In this document: positions 1-13,673 of the stretch, one piece after another
How the letters are laid out: the number at the start of each line of letters is the position of its first letter
How positions within the stretch are numbered: position 1 is the first letter of the stretch
From: Hyphomonadaceae bacterium
GTDB taxonomy: Bacteria > Pseudomonadota > Alphaproteobacteria > Caulobacterales > Aquidulcibacteraceae
Reading direction: 5' to 3'
Length of the DNA: 37,884 nucleotides
Assembly: GCA_022843225.1 (NCBI GenBank)
Contig: JALHOC010000021.1
Coordinates: 1-37,884, forward strand
The notes under the pieces: generated by a model
Database searches by the model: none
What the model saw: only the letters and a program-made list of their open reading frames with translations
Told to the model about the DNA's origin: nothing
Position numbers and translations under genes: made by a program

Positions 1-153
1 TTAACCACGGTCGTGCGCGAAACGCTCAGCGGTCAGGGCGTGGAAGCCGCCGCGCAAAATGCCGAAGGCATCGACGCCACGACCCGCGAGGCGCTGGTGC
101 AATGCGCGACCCATGCCGCCATACAAGGCGCTGTCAGCGAAGCCGGGAACTAA
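1..153 (+). CDS. 3' end of an unrecognised gene (partial)
   Basis: Frame 1 is open from the window edge to a TAA at 151-153 and encodes the last 50 residues of a protein ending in AVSEAGN. Most codons end in G or C, as in the confirmed genes here, which favours this frame over the opposite strand. The fragment is alanine-rich, looks helical and has no motif I recognise. It converges on the aminotransferase, whose stop lies 13 bases further on. The function cannot be stated without the upstream part. The alternative is that the minus-strand frame across the same bases is coding, which I consider less likely. Confidence 0.55.
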   Translation, partial: LTTVVRETLSGQGVEAAAQNAEGIDATTREALVQCATHAAIQGAVSEAGN

Positions 154-166
154 GCGGGCGCTTTTG

Positions 167-1435
<1,269 letters not shown>

Positions 1436-1444
1436 TCAGACAGG

Positions 1445-1479
1445 AAAACGACCCGGGATTGCTCCCGGGCCGTTTGTTT
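1445..1479 (-). terminator. Intrinsic terminator after rpoC
   Basis: Two 13-base arms (1446-1458 and 1463-1475) pair around a 4-base loop. The core is CCCGGGA/TCCCGGG, with one U-G wobble when read from the minus strand. In the minus-strand RNA the stem runs straight into UUUU. It lies 24 bases past the rpoC stop and separates rpoC from the aminotransferase. Confidence 0.85.
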
Positions 1480-1502
1480 ATTGGACGTTTCTTCCCTGAT
1501 TT

Positions 1503-5672
<4,170 letters not shown>

Positions 5673-5704
5673 TCTGGGAGTTCTCCCTGGTATCTCGTTT
5701 AGTC

Positions 5705-5840
5705 CCTTCACCCCCTAGGGAGAGAAGGTGGCCCGAAGGGCCGGATGACGGGGCGGATCAAAGGACTGATCGTGCGCCCTTGCGACGCTGGTCCTTCACG
5801 CCTCCCCCTCACCCTGCCCTCTCCCCGCGAGGGGGAGAGG
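5705..5840. repeat. Intergenic palindromic repeat-like element between rpoB and rpoC
   Basis: The rpoB-rpoC gap holds two palindromic modules. At 5818-5840 a 9-bp perfect stem (CCTCTCCCC/GGGGAGAGG) has a 5-base loop and begins 8 bases past the rpoB stop. At 5730-5742 GGCCC-GAA-GGGCC forms a small hairpin flanked by GAGAAGGT and GGATGACGGGG. This wording, with CCTCCCCCTCACCCTGCCC, resembles short dispersed intergenic repeats common in alphaproteobacterial genomes. Within the window I see only this copy, so its dispersed nature is inferred. In the operon RNA it would form a structured spacer that could slow or process the transcript. Confidence 0.6.
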
Positions 5841-5847
5841 ATTGGTT

Positions 5848-8800
5848 CTATTCCGCCGCCTTCAGGCGCGCGCCGTCGACAAGCTCCACGTTGAGGCCGA
5901 GGGAGCGCATTTCCTTCACGAGCACGTTGAAGCTTTCGGGGATACCCGCTTCAAACGTGTCGTGACCGCGCGTGATGGCCTCATAGACCTTGGTCCGGCC
6001 GGCGACGTCGTCGGATTTCACCGTCAGCATTTCCTGGAGCGTGTAGGCCGCGCCGTACGCTTCGAGCGCCCACACTTCCATTTCGCCGAAGCGTTGACCG
6101 CCGAACTGCGCCTTGCCGCCCAAAGGCTGCTGGGTGACGAGCGAGTACGGGCCGATCGAACGCGCGTGAATCTTGTCGTCCACCAGATGGTGCAACTTCA
6201 GCATGTAGATGTAGCCGACTGTCACGGGACGCTTGAATGTCTCGCCCGTAAGGCCATCGCGCAGCATCACTTGGCCGGTTTCGGAGAAGCCCGCCGCCTT
6301 CAGCATCGCGCGAATATCGCTGTCCTTGGCGCCATCGAACACGGGCGTCGCCACCGGCACGCCTTTTTCGATATTGTGCGCCAGCTCGCGCAGCTCTTCG
6401 ATCGTCTTAGGCAATTCGTCGTCGCCGTAGATTTCCTTAAGCTTCTTGTCGAGCGGCTTGCGGTCATTGTCGCGCTCAAGCGAGTCGAGCGCGGTGCGCA
6501 CTTGTCGCCCAATGCCCGCACAAGCCCAGCCTAAGTGCGTTTCCAAAATCTGACCGACATTCATCCGGCTCGGCACGCCGAGCGGGTTCAGAACGATATC
6601 GACATGCGTGCCGTCATCGAGGAACGGCATGTCTTCGATCGGCACGATCTTGGAAATGACGCCCTTGTTGCCGTGACGGCCGGCCATCTTGTCGCCTGGT
6701 TGCAGCTTGCGCTTCACCGCGACGAACACCTTGACGACCTTCATCACGCCCGGCGGCAATTCATCGCCGCGCTGCAGCTTATCGACCTTGTCCGCGAAGC
6801 GCGCGTCGAGGCGCTTCTTGGCGTCGTCATACTGCTTCTTCAGCGCTTCGATTTCGGTCATCGCGGCTTCGTCATCGAGGCCGATCTGCCACCACTGGCC
6901 GTGGGAAAGTTCGTCCAGCGCCTCTTGCGTGACAACGCCCTTCTTGAACCCTTTCGGACCCGACGCCGCGGACTTGCCGACAACGATTTCCTGCAAGCGA
7001 CCGAAGATGTTGCGCTCAAGGATCGCCAATTCGTCGTCGCGGTCCTTGGCGAGGCGTTCGATTTCTTCCTTCTCGATCTGCAGGGCGCGTTGGTCCTTAT
7101 CGACGCCGTGCCGGTTGAACACCCGCACTTCGACGACCGTACCATTCACGCCCGGCGGCAAGCGCAGCGACGTGTCGCGTACGTCGGAGGCTTTTTCGCC
7201 GAAGATGGCGCGCAGAAGCTTTTCTTCCGGCGTCATCGGGCTTTCGCCCTTCGGGGTCACCTTGCCAACCAGGATATCGCCCGGCTCCAGTTCGGCGCCG
7301 ATCGCCACGATACCCGCTTCGTCGAGGTTGCGCAGCGCTTCCTCGCCGACATTCGGGATGTCGCGGGTAATTTCTTCCGGGCCGAGCTTGGTGTCGCGAG
7401 CCGCGACTTCAAACTCTTCGATGTGGATCGATGTGAACACGTCGTCTTTGACGATGCGTTCGCTGATCAGGATCGAGTCTTCGAAATTGTAGCCGTTCCA
7501 CGGCATGAACGCGACGAGCACGTTGCGGCCGAGCGCCAATTCACCGAGTTCGGTTGAAGGGCCGTCGGCGATGATGTCGTCGGCCGTCACCAAATCGCCG
7601 ACTTTAACGATCGGGCGCTGCGTGATGCAGGTATTCTGGTTCGAACGCTGGAATTTCAGCAGCCGATAGATATCGACGCCTGGCTTGGTCGGGTCGCGCT
7701 CTTCAGTCGCGCGCACAACGATACGCTGGCTGTCGACTTGTTCCACGATGCCGGTGCGGCGGGCGGTGATGGCCGCGCCGGAATCGCGCGCGACTGTGCC
7801 TTCCATGCCAGTGCCCACAATCGGCGCATCCGCGCGCAGAAGCGGCACGGCTTGGCGCTGCATGTTCGAGCCCATCAGCGCACGGTTGGCGTCGTCGTTC
7901 TCAAGGAACGGGATCAAAGCCGCAGCCACTGACACAACCTGTTTCGGCGACACGTCCATGAGGTCGATTTCGTCGCGCGGAATCAAGGTCGCTTCGCCTG
8001 CTTCGCGCGCTTGCACGAAGTCGTCAACGAGCCTGCCCTTTGTATCGATCTCGGCATTGGCCTGAGCGATCTTATGCTTGTTCTCTTCCATCGCCGACAG
8101 ATAGAGAATTTCATCGCTCGGCTTACCGCCGCTCACTTTGCGATACGGGCTTTCGATGAAACCGTACTTGTTGACGCGCGCGTGCGTCGCCAGCGAGTTA
8201 ATCAGGCCGATGTTCGGGCCTTCGGGCGTCTCGATCGGGCAGATGCGGCCATAATGCGTCAAGTGCACGTCGCGCACTTCAAAGCCCGCGCGCTCGCGAG
8301 TCAAACCGCCCGGACCGAGCGCCGAGAGCCGGCGCTTGTGGGTGATTTCCGAGAGCGGGTTGGTCTGGTCCATGAATTGCGACAGCTGCGAGGAGCCGAA
8401 GAATTCACGCACCGCCGCCGCCGCAGGCTTCGCGTTGATCAGATCGTGCGGCATCACCGTCTCGATATCGACCGATGACATGCGCTCTTTGATCGCACGC
8501 TCCATCCGCAAAAGCCCGATGCGGTACTGATTTTCCATCAACTCGCCGACAGAACGCACCCGACGATTGCCGAGATTGTCGATGTCGTCGATGTCGCCGC
8601 GGCCGTCGCGCAATTCCGCGAGCGTGCGCAGCACTTCGATGATGTCCTCGAGGCGCAAGGTGCGGATGGAATCGTCGGTATCGAGCCCCAGGCGCATGTT
8701 CATCTTCACCCGGCCGACAGCCGAAAGATCATAGCGCTCGGAATCCGAGAACAACCCGTTGAACAGGGTTTCCGCGGTTTCGATCGTCGGCGGTTCGCCC

Positions 8801-9939
8801 GGACGCATTACCCGGTAAATGTCGAACAGCGCCTGCTCGCGACTCTCGTTCTTATCGAGCTTCAAGGTGTTGCGCAGATACGGGCCGTTGGTCGCCGGAT
8901 CGATGTCGAGGATCGGCAGGTCGTCGACGCCCGCTTCGATCAAGGTCGCGAGCACGGTTTCGCTCAAGGCGTCGCCGGCTTCGATGTAGATCTCTCCGGT
9001 TTCCGGGTTGACGATATCCTCGGCGATGTAGCGGTCGAACAGGTCCTCCGACGGCACCATGATGTCGACGACGCCGTCCTCGACCAGTTTGTTGGCGATC
9101 CGCGCGGAAATCTTCTTGTGCGATTCAGCGACAACCTTGCCAGTCTTGGCGTCGACCAGGTCATAGTTCGGCTTCACGCCGCGCCACCGCTCGGCGCGGT
9201 ACTTCGTGGTCCAGCCCGCGCGCGTGCGCTTGTAGATCGAGGACTGGTAGAACGTCGCCAGGATCTGCTCGTTCGACATGCCCATCGCGTAGAGCAACGT
9301 GGTCGCCGGCAGCTTACGCTTGCGGTCGATGCGCGCGAACATGACGTCCTTGGCGTCGAACTCGAAGTCGAGCCAGGAGCCGCGATACGGAATCACGCGC
9401 GCGCCGAACAAGAGCTTGCCCGAAGCGTGGGTCTTGCCCTTGTCGTGATCGAAGAACACGCCGGGGCTGCGGTGCATCTGGCTGACGATAACGCGCTCGG
9501 TGCCGTTGACGACGAACGTGCCCTTGTCGGTCATCAACGGAATGTCGCCCAAATAGACGTCCTGTTCCTTGATGTCCTTGACCGACTTCGCGCCCGTCTC
9601 CTCATCCGTCTCGAACACGATGAGGCGCAGCTTCACCTTCAGCGGCGCGGCGTAGGTCATGTCGCGCTGCTGACATTCTTCGACGTCGAACTTCGGCTCT
9701 TCGAATTCGTACGAGACGTACTCGAGCACGGCGCGATCGGAGAAGTCGCGGATTGGGAACACCGACCGGAAAACGGCCTGCAAACCCTCATCGATGCGCT
9801 CGTAGGAGCGCTGGTCTTTCTGCAGGAATTGATCGTAGGAGCTTCGTTGAACCTCGATCAGGTTTGGCATCGCGCCCGCTTCCGGGATTTTGCCAAAGGA
9901 TTTGCGAATACGTTTTTTACCCGTGAACGACAGCGCCAT
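5848..9939 (-). CDS. rpoB: RNA polymerase subunit beta
   Basis: The 1363-residue second-largest RNA polymerase subunit, forming the active-site cleft with beta'. The start is the ATG at 9939 ([10 protein letters not shown]), preceded by GGGGA at six bases. The rifampicin pocket reads [30 protein letters not shown] (about 516-546); the residues usually mutated in resistance are of wild type (Asp524, His534, Ser539), so the enzyme should be drug-sensitive. Further landmarks are [33 protein letters not shown] and the C-terminal [12 protein letters not shown]. It is preceded by rplL across a 246-base gap with two hairpins and followed by rpoC, as in the classical rplJL-rpoBC order. Confidence 0.99.
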   Translation of the reverse strand: MALSFTGKKRIRKSFGKIPEAGAMPNLIEVQRSSYDQFLQKDQRSYERIDEGLQAVFRSVFPIRDFSDRAVLEYVSYEFEEPKFDVEECQQRDMTYAAPLKVKLRLIVFETDEETGAKSVKDIKEQDVYLGDIPLMTDKGTFVVNGTERVIVSQMHRSPGVFFDHDKGKTHASGKLLFGARVIPYRGSWLDFEFDAKDVMFARIDRKRKLPATTLLYAMGMSNEQILATFYQSSIYKRTRAGWTTKYRAERWRGVKPNYDLVDAKTGKVVAESHKKISARIANKLVEDGVVDIMVPSEDLFDRYIAEDIVNPETGEIYIEAGDALSETVLATLIEAGVDDLPILDIDPATNGPYLRNTLKLDKNESREQALFDIYRVMRPGEPPTIETAETLFNGLFSDSERYDLSAVGRVKMNMRLGLDTDDSIRTLRLEDIIEVLRTLAELRDGRGDIDDIDNLGNRRVRSVGELMENQYRIGLLRMERAIKERMSSVDIETVMPHDLINAKPAAAAVREFFGSSQLSQFMDQTNPLSEITHKRRLSALGPGGLTRERAGFEVRDVHLTHYGRICPIETPEGPNIGLINSLATHARVNKYGFIESPYRKVSGGKPSDEILYLSAMEENKHKIAQANAEIDTKGRLVDDFVQAREAGEATLIPRDEIDLMDVSPKQVVSVAAALIPFLENDDANRALMGSNMQRQAVPLLRADAPIVGTGMEGTVARDSGAAITARRTGIVEQVDSQRIVVRATEERDPTKPGVDIYRLLKFQRSNQNTCITQRPIVKVGDLVTADDIIADGPSTELGELALGRNVLVAFMPWNGYNFEDSILISERIVKDDVFTSIHIEEFEVAARDTKLGPEEITRDIPNVGEEALRNLDEAGIVAIGAELEPGDILVGKVTPKGESPMTPEEKLLRAIFGEKASDVRDTSLRLPPGVNGTVVEVRVFNRHGVDKDQRALQIEKEEIERLAKDRDDELAILERNIFGRLQEIVVGKSAASGPKGFKKGVVTQEALDELSHGQWWQIGLDDEAAMTEIEALKKQYDDAKKRLDARFADKVDKLQRGDELPPGVMKVVKVFVAVKRKLQPGDKMAGRHGNKGVISKIVPIEDMPFLDDGTHVDIVLNPLGVPSRMNVGQILETHLGWACAGIGRQVRTALDSLERDNDRKPLDKKLKEIYGDDELPKTIEELRELAHNIEKGVPVATPVFDGAKDSDIRAMLKAAGFSETGQVMLRDGLTGETFKRPVTVGYIYMLKLHHLVDDKIHARSIGPYSLVTQQPLGGKAQFGGQRFGEMEVWALEAYGAAYTLQEMLTVKSDDVAGRTKVYEAITRGHDTFEAGIPESFNVLVKEMRSLGLNVELVDGARLKAAE

Positions 9940-10101
9940 CGTTTTCCCCGTCTGCGCCGCGCGCTGGAATTCGAACCTCCGGCCACTAAGGTTCGCCAGC
10001 GACGGCAGCATGAGCCGCTCCGCCCGAGATTGTCCGGTGTTTCGCGTTTCGCGCCGCGAGGCCGGATCGTGTCTGGAGTTCCGCGGGCGGGCGGCGCTCC
10101 G

Positions 10102-10169
10102 GTGCGTCCCTTAAGGACGCACAATTACGGAAGCGCGGAGCCGTCATCCTGAGACGGCCCCGCCTTCCG
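10102..10169 (-). promoter_or_regulatory. Two hairpins in the rplL-rpoB gap (candidate attenuator or processing site)
   Basis: Just downstream of the rplL stop, 10128-10169 folds into a long stem: CGGAAG and CCGTC pair with their complements around a GC-rich middle that has one bulge, with a 7-base loop. Next comes a perfect 8-bp stem with a 5-base loop at 10102-10122 (GTGCGTCC/GGACGCAC). Neither is followed by a U-run, so complete termination is unlikely. In E. coli the equivalent gap carries a partial terminator and an RNase III site; a similar role here is inference by position. Confidence 0.5.
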
Positions 10170-10185
10170 TGCTGTTCTGTGCGAG

Positions 10186-10560
10186 TTACTTCAGATCGAC
10201 CTTCGCGCCGGCCTTTTCAAGTTGAGCCTTGAACTTTTCGGCATCGGCCTTGTTCACGCCCTCCTTCACAGGCTTCGGCGCGCCTTCGACGAGGTCCTTG
10301 GCTTCCTTGAGGCCCAGGCCCGTGATCGCGCGCACTTCCTTGATCACTTCGATCTTCTTGTCGCCAGCGCTGGTGAGCTGGACCGTGAATTCGGTCTTCT
10401 CTTCAGCAGCGGCGGCAGGCGCGGCGCCAGCTGCGGCGGCCACGGCGACCGGCGCGGCGGCGGAAACGCCCCACTTTTCTTCCAGCATTTTCGACAATTC
10501 CGCCGCTTCCAGCACGGTCAGCGACGAGAGATCTTCAACGATTTTGTCCAGTTTCGACAT
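10186..10560 (-). CDS. rplL: 50S ribosomal protein L7/L12
   Basis: The 124-residue stalk protein of the large ribosomal subunit, which recruits translation GTPases. It has the usual three parts: an N-terminal dimerisation helix pair (about 1-31), an alanine-rich flexible hinge (about 34-52) and the compact C-terminal domain with [17 protein letters not shown] and [17 protein letters not shown]. The ATG at 10560 is preceded by AGAGGA at a suitable distance. It follows rplJ by 50 bases in the same transcript, as expected for the L10-L12 stalk pair, and precedes rpoB. Confidence 0.99.
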   Translation of the reverse strand: MSKLDKIVEDLSSLTVLEAAELSKMLEEKWGVSAAAPVAVAAAAGAAPAAAAEEKTEFTVQLTSAGDKKIEVIKEVRAITGLGLKEAKDLVEGAPKPVKEGVNKADAEKFKAQLEKAGAKVDLK

Positions 10561-10610
10561 GATGTCCTCTAACGTTTATTCGGTTCAAAATTTGCGGAAA
10601 TGACGGATGC

Positions 10611-11126
10611 TTAGGCAGCGTCCTTGGTGGCATAGGCGTTGATAACGCGGGCCAATTGCCCGCCCGGCGCCGCCAGCACGCCTGCGATCTTCGTCGCGGG
10701 CGCCTGCACGAGGCCGATGATCTTGCCCCGAAGCTCGTCGAGCGAGGGCAGCGTGGCCAAAGCGGTCACACCCTGCTTGTCGAGCAATTGGTCGCCGAAC
10801 AGCCCGCCCAAAACGACGAATTGTTCTTTTTCCTTGGCGTACGCGACGGCGACCTTGGCGGCCGCGATCGGGTCCTGGGAATAGGCGATGGCCGTGGGAC
10901 CAGTGAACAAGCTAGCGGCGGCTGACTTGGCCGTGCCGTCGATCGCGCGTTGCACCAGGCGATTCTTCACCACTTTGAGCGCGCCGCCTTCTTTACGAAG
11001 GCGATTACGCAGTACCGTCATGTCCGCAACGGTCAGTCCGGAATAGTGGCCGACGACCACGACTCCAGCCTGGGCGAATAGGCCTTTCAGCGCTTCCACC
11101 GTTTCGGCCTTTTGAGCTCGATCCAT
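10611..11126 (-). CDS. rplJ: 50S ribosomal protein L10
   Basis: The 171-residue base of the ribosomal stalk, which binds 23S rRNA and anchors L7/L12 dimers. Typical segments are the start MDRAQKAETVEALK, VVVGHYSGLTVADMTVLRNRLR, KVVKNRLVQRAI and the C-terminal helix region that binds L12. The start ATG at 11126 follows AGAGGAGA at a good distance. It is the first gene of the rplJL-rpoBC unit and has a long structured leader upstream. In other bacteria the L10-L12 complex represses its own mRNA through the leader; whether this leader carries that site is not established. Confidence 0.99.
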   Translation of the reverse strand: MDRAQKAETVEALKGLFAQAGVVVVGHYSGLTVADMTVLRNRLRKEGGALKVVKNRLVQRAIDGTAKSAAASLFTGPTAIAYSQDPIAAAKVAVAYAKEKEQFVVLGGLFGDQLLDKQGVTALATLPSLDELRGKIIGLVQAPATKIAGVLAAPGGQLARVINAYATKDAA

Positions 11127-11617
11127 TGCGGTCTCCTCTAAAAGGTCGCCCGGCCAATCCGAGCGCCTCGAAAGCGCGCGCGGACGAGCCGACCGGTGGA
11201 AAAAACCTCCGAGCGGCGCGCGAACCGCGCGCAGCCTGTCCCAGAGGCCGGCCTGCGGGAGCGGGCTTGACAGCCACCCCCGAAAAACGTCAGCTTCTGT
11301 CTAACGCCGGCTTGTGGAAGCCTGGGAAACCCCAGCCTTCTCAACAATTTAAGCCACGCACGTAAAACCCTTTCGGGTCAGACGGGCGCGACGGCCTGCG
11401 GTCTCGGACAGGTATCGACGGGTTAACGTGCCGCCGAACGGGCGCATATGCACGCTTTAGCGAAGCACCGCAAGGGGTGCGATTGAGGCGTTTTTGGGGC
11501 GCCACACGCGCCCAGAGCCAACGTAGCTCGCCCTACTCGTCGGAATGCCAAAATACGCCATCCAGTTCGGCGCTAAGTAGAGCGCGGCGCCAACTGGCAG
11601 CGCCATGAACAAAGACG
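11127..11617 (-). promoter_or_regulatory. Long non-coding leader/promoter region of rplJL-rpoBC
   Basis: These 491 bases separate the first GH16 gene from rplJ and hold no gene I can support. Read on the minus strand, the region should contain the end of the GH16 transcript and the start of the ribosomal one. A short ACCC-GAAA-GGGT stem followed by TTTT (11364-11380) is a weak terminator candidate. Further on is a GC-rich hairpin with a U-run, listed separately. I searched for a -35/-10 pair and found none convincing. A 49-codon frame at 11457-11606 has no ribosome site. Confidence 0.5.
11200..11247 (-). terminator. Candidate attenuator hairpin in the rplJ leader
   Basis: On the minus strand a perfect 7-bp stem, GCGCGCG-GTT-CGCGCGC (11216-11232), is enclosed by CCTC (about 11244-11247) pairing with GAGG (11206-11209). 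A run of six U (11200-11205) follows at once. This has the layout of an intrinsic terminator, 73 bases before the rplJ start codon. Since the essential genes lie downstream, any termination must be partial or controlled. The outer stem is short and has a large internal loop, so the fold needs testing. Confidence 0.45.
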
Positions 11618-12598
11618 TCAGCCGGCGGGAACTGTCATGCGTATGGGAATTGGCGTCTCCGCAGCGGCGCAGAGGGGTTGGCCTGTATAAGCTTCCGCGT
11701 GCGCGACACAGGACACGGTCATGGTCCAGGGACCGCCAGCGGTCTCCAAGGGCCCGACCCAAGCGGCCAATTGCTCGCTATTCCATAGGTTGACGATGAA
11801 GCGCTGTTCGGCGGTCATGGCCTCCACGTCGGGGCCTCGCGCTTCGTGGACCAATTGGCCATCCACAAACCAGCGTATGCTCTCGGGCTGCCAATCGAAT
11901 GCGTAGGTGTGAAAACCATCGGCAGCGTCGAACGGTAATTGGATGACGTGCTTCGTCTCCCGGCCAGCAGAGAAGTATGTAAGCTCCAACCGACGGGTAT
12001 CGCGGCCGAGCACTTCCATATCGATCTCGTACCAGGACTCACGGCCTTCCGGGCGCGTGAACGTGAACACGCCGCCGACCAATCCCGACCCGCGCGGCAT
12101 GCGTAAGCGCGCCTCGAAATAGCCGTAGCGATAGAGCTCGCGACTTTGCAATTCACCAGACGCGAAGGGCTGATCGGCGCCACGCTGGCTTTGCGAGAGA
12201 ATGATCGACAACCCGTCTTCACCAGTTTGGACTTGTCGCCGCCGCCAATCATTCGCGGTCCAGGCGCCGTTCGACCAACCATCCGAAACCGCCCATAGCC
12301 GCGCTTCATCGAGACTCTTAAAGCGATCCAGGAACACGGGCGGCGCGTGGAGCACACGGGGCAGCTCGATCTCGTCGAGCGCCGACAGCGGCATCATGAC
12401 TGGCGCCGGCGGCAACATCTCAAAGCGCATGATCGGGGCGAAAATCCATTGCGCGTCCGGCGTGGCGAAAAACGCCACGTCCTCGATGTCGACATGCCCT
12501 TGAGGCTGGGGCGCATTCAGCTGCAGCTGGCGCACGTCGTTCCAGACGAGGCCGCTCAGCGCCACGGTGGCGCACGTCACTTTTCCCGCCCAACTCAT
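11618..12598 (-). CDS. GH16 family glycoside hydrolase, paralogue 1 (N-terminally extended)
   Basis: A 326-residue putative endo-beta-glucanase. The GH16 domain covers about 86-310; the catalytic motif EIDME places the nucleophile and acid/base at Glu191 and Glu195 with Asp193 between. YGYFEARLRMPRGSGLVGG, FTFTRPEG and HTYAFDWQPESIRWFVDG are typical of the lichenase/ExoK-like branch. It begins with a signal-peptide-like or anchor segment (MSWAGKVTCATVALSGLVW), so export is likely. Between this and the catalytic domain are about 65 extra residues that the two neighbouring paralogues lack. Two cysteines near the C-terminus (CVAHAEAYTGQPLC) are shared with the paralogues. I chose the ATG at 12598; an upstream ATG at 12616 would add six residues. 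The substrate is not determinable; beta-1,3 or beta-1,3-1,4 glucan, or a self-made exopolysaccharide, are options. Confidence 0.85.
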   Translation of the reverse strand: MSWAGKVTCATVALSGLVWNDVRQLQLNAPQPQGHVDIEDVAFFATPDAQWIFAPIMRFEMLPPAPVMMPLSALDEIELPRVLHAPPVFLDRFKSLDEARLWAVSDGWSNGAWTANDWRRRQVQTGEDGLSIILSQSQRGADQPFASGELQSRELYRYGYFEARLRMPRGSGLVGGVFTFTRPEGRESWYEIDMEVLGRDTRRLELTYFSAGRETKHVIQLPFDAADGFHTYAFDWQPESIRWFVDGQLVHEARGPDVEAMTAEQRFIVNLWNSEQLAAWVGPLETAGGPWTMTVSCVAHAEAYTGQPLCAAAETPIPIRMTVPAG

Positions 12599-12704
12599 AG
12601 CGGTTGCGCACTCCACTCACTGTGGAACCTATGCAGATTCCCCAGCATGATGCGTGCGCACGCCCGCGTCGGGCGAAAACCAGGGCGCCAGCGCCCCTCT
12701 CGGC

Positions 12705-13586
12705 TTAGTCTGCCGTCAAGACCGGCCCGCTCTCGGCGCAAAGCGATGCGCCACGATAGTCGCGCGCCTGCGCCACGCAGGCGACATGCAAGTGCCAGGG
12801 CGCTTCTTCCGGACGAACGCGCCCCGTCCATCGATGCAGTTCCTCGGTGTTCCAGAGATTGATGATGAATTTTTGGGGCAAACGCAGTTGCTGGACACGC
12901 TCGCCGCGCGCTTCCCACACAAGTTGATTGTTGACGTAGAAGCGAATGAAGTCTGACTGCCAATCGAAGGCGTAGGTGTTGAAGTTCTGCGACGCGTCAA
13001 ATCCGAGATGAATGAGCTGCTTTCGGCTTCGTCCGCCAACATGATACGCGAGTTCGAGAACGCGCGTGTTCGACCCGACGATCTCCATGTCGATTTCTTG
13101 CCAAGTGCCCTGCCCCGAGGGTCGCGTGAAGGTGAAGAAACCCGTGACCACGCCCGCGCCGCGCGGCACCCGCATGCGGGTCTCGAAATAGCCATAGCGG
13201 AAGGTGTCCATGCTTTGGATTTCGCCCGACGTGTAAGGCTTGGATTCGCCTGCCGCGTGCGGCGCCAGCGTAATAACGAGTCCGTCGGCGCTGGCCGACA
13301 CCTGCTCGCGGCGCCAATCATTCTCGACCCAGGAGCCATTGTCCCAGCCATGGGAGATGTACCAGCGCTCAGCATCCACGATGCCGAAGCGGTCAATATA
13401 ATTGACGGCGGACATGTCGCGCGGCGTGGTCGCCCCTGGCGGGGTGCTCGGCACAGTCGCTTGATCGCGGCTGATCGCGCTCTCCGCAGGCGGCGTCGGG
13501 TCCGCAAAAATAACCAAAGCGGCCACGGCAGCCAGCATCAACGCCGCCACCAGGCCGATCATCACGAAGCGATTGTATCTTAACAT
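12705..13586 (-). CDS. GH16 family glycoside hydrolase, paralogue 2 (membrane-anchored)
   Basis: A 293-residue GH16 enzyme with an N-terminal signal anchor (about 8-28, FVMIGLVAALMLAAVAALVI) and no clear cleavage site, so it probably stays tethered to the inner membrane facing the periplasm. A Pro/Thr-rich linker (about 30-60) leads to the catalytic domain, with EIDME at 164-168 and YGYFETRMRVPRGAGVV. The C-terminal cysteine pair CVAQARDYRGASLC has the same spacing as in its neighbours. The start is the ATG at 13586; an in-frame GTG at 13598 is a less attractive alternative. It lies 106 bases upstream of paralogue 1 and 87 bases downstream of paralogue 3, on the same strand, so co-transcription is likely. 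It arose by duplication, but has diverged well beyond a recent copy. Confidence 0.88.
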   Translation of the reverse strand: MLRYNRFVMIGLVAALMLAAVAALVIFADPTPPAESAISRDQATVPSTPPGATTPRDMSAVNYIDRFGIVDAERWYISHGWDNGSWVENDWRREQVSASADGLVITLAPHAAGESKPYTSGEIQSMDTFRYGYFETRMRVPRGAGVVTGFFTFTRPSGQGTWQEIDMEIVGSNTRVLELAYHVGGRSRKQLIHLGFDASQNFNTYAFDWQSDFIRFYVNNQLVWEARGERVQQLRLPQKFIINLWNTEELHRWTGRVRPEEAPWHLHVACVAQARDYRGASLCAESGPVLTAD

Positions 13587-13673
13587 CGGGTTCACCACAC
13601 CCGCCCGGGGTGCAAGGTTTACGCCCGTTAACCATTGCGCGCTCGTTTCGGTTTTTCAACGATTTTGCGCCGC

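Noticed and set aside
6535-7557. Long open frame of 340 codons antisense to rpoB
   Set aside because: It mirrors the codon bias of rpoB in a GC-rich genome; the product has no family features.
9964-9984. GGTTCGAATTCC-like stretch before rpoB resembling a tRNA T arm
   Set aside because: The flanking bases do not pair into a T stem and no acceptor or anticodon arm is present.
11267-11272. A perfect TTGACA on the plus strand upstream of rplJ
   Set aside because: No properly spaced -10 and no plus-strand gene follows, so it is unlikely to be a promoter.
11457-11606. A 49-codon minus-strand frame after the first GH16 gene
   Set aside because: No ribosome site, no recognisable family, and it lies in the leader/promoter region of rplJ; chance is the simpler explanation.
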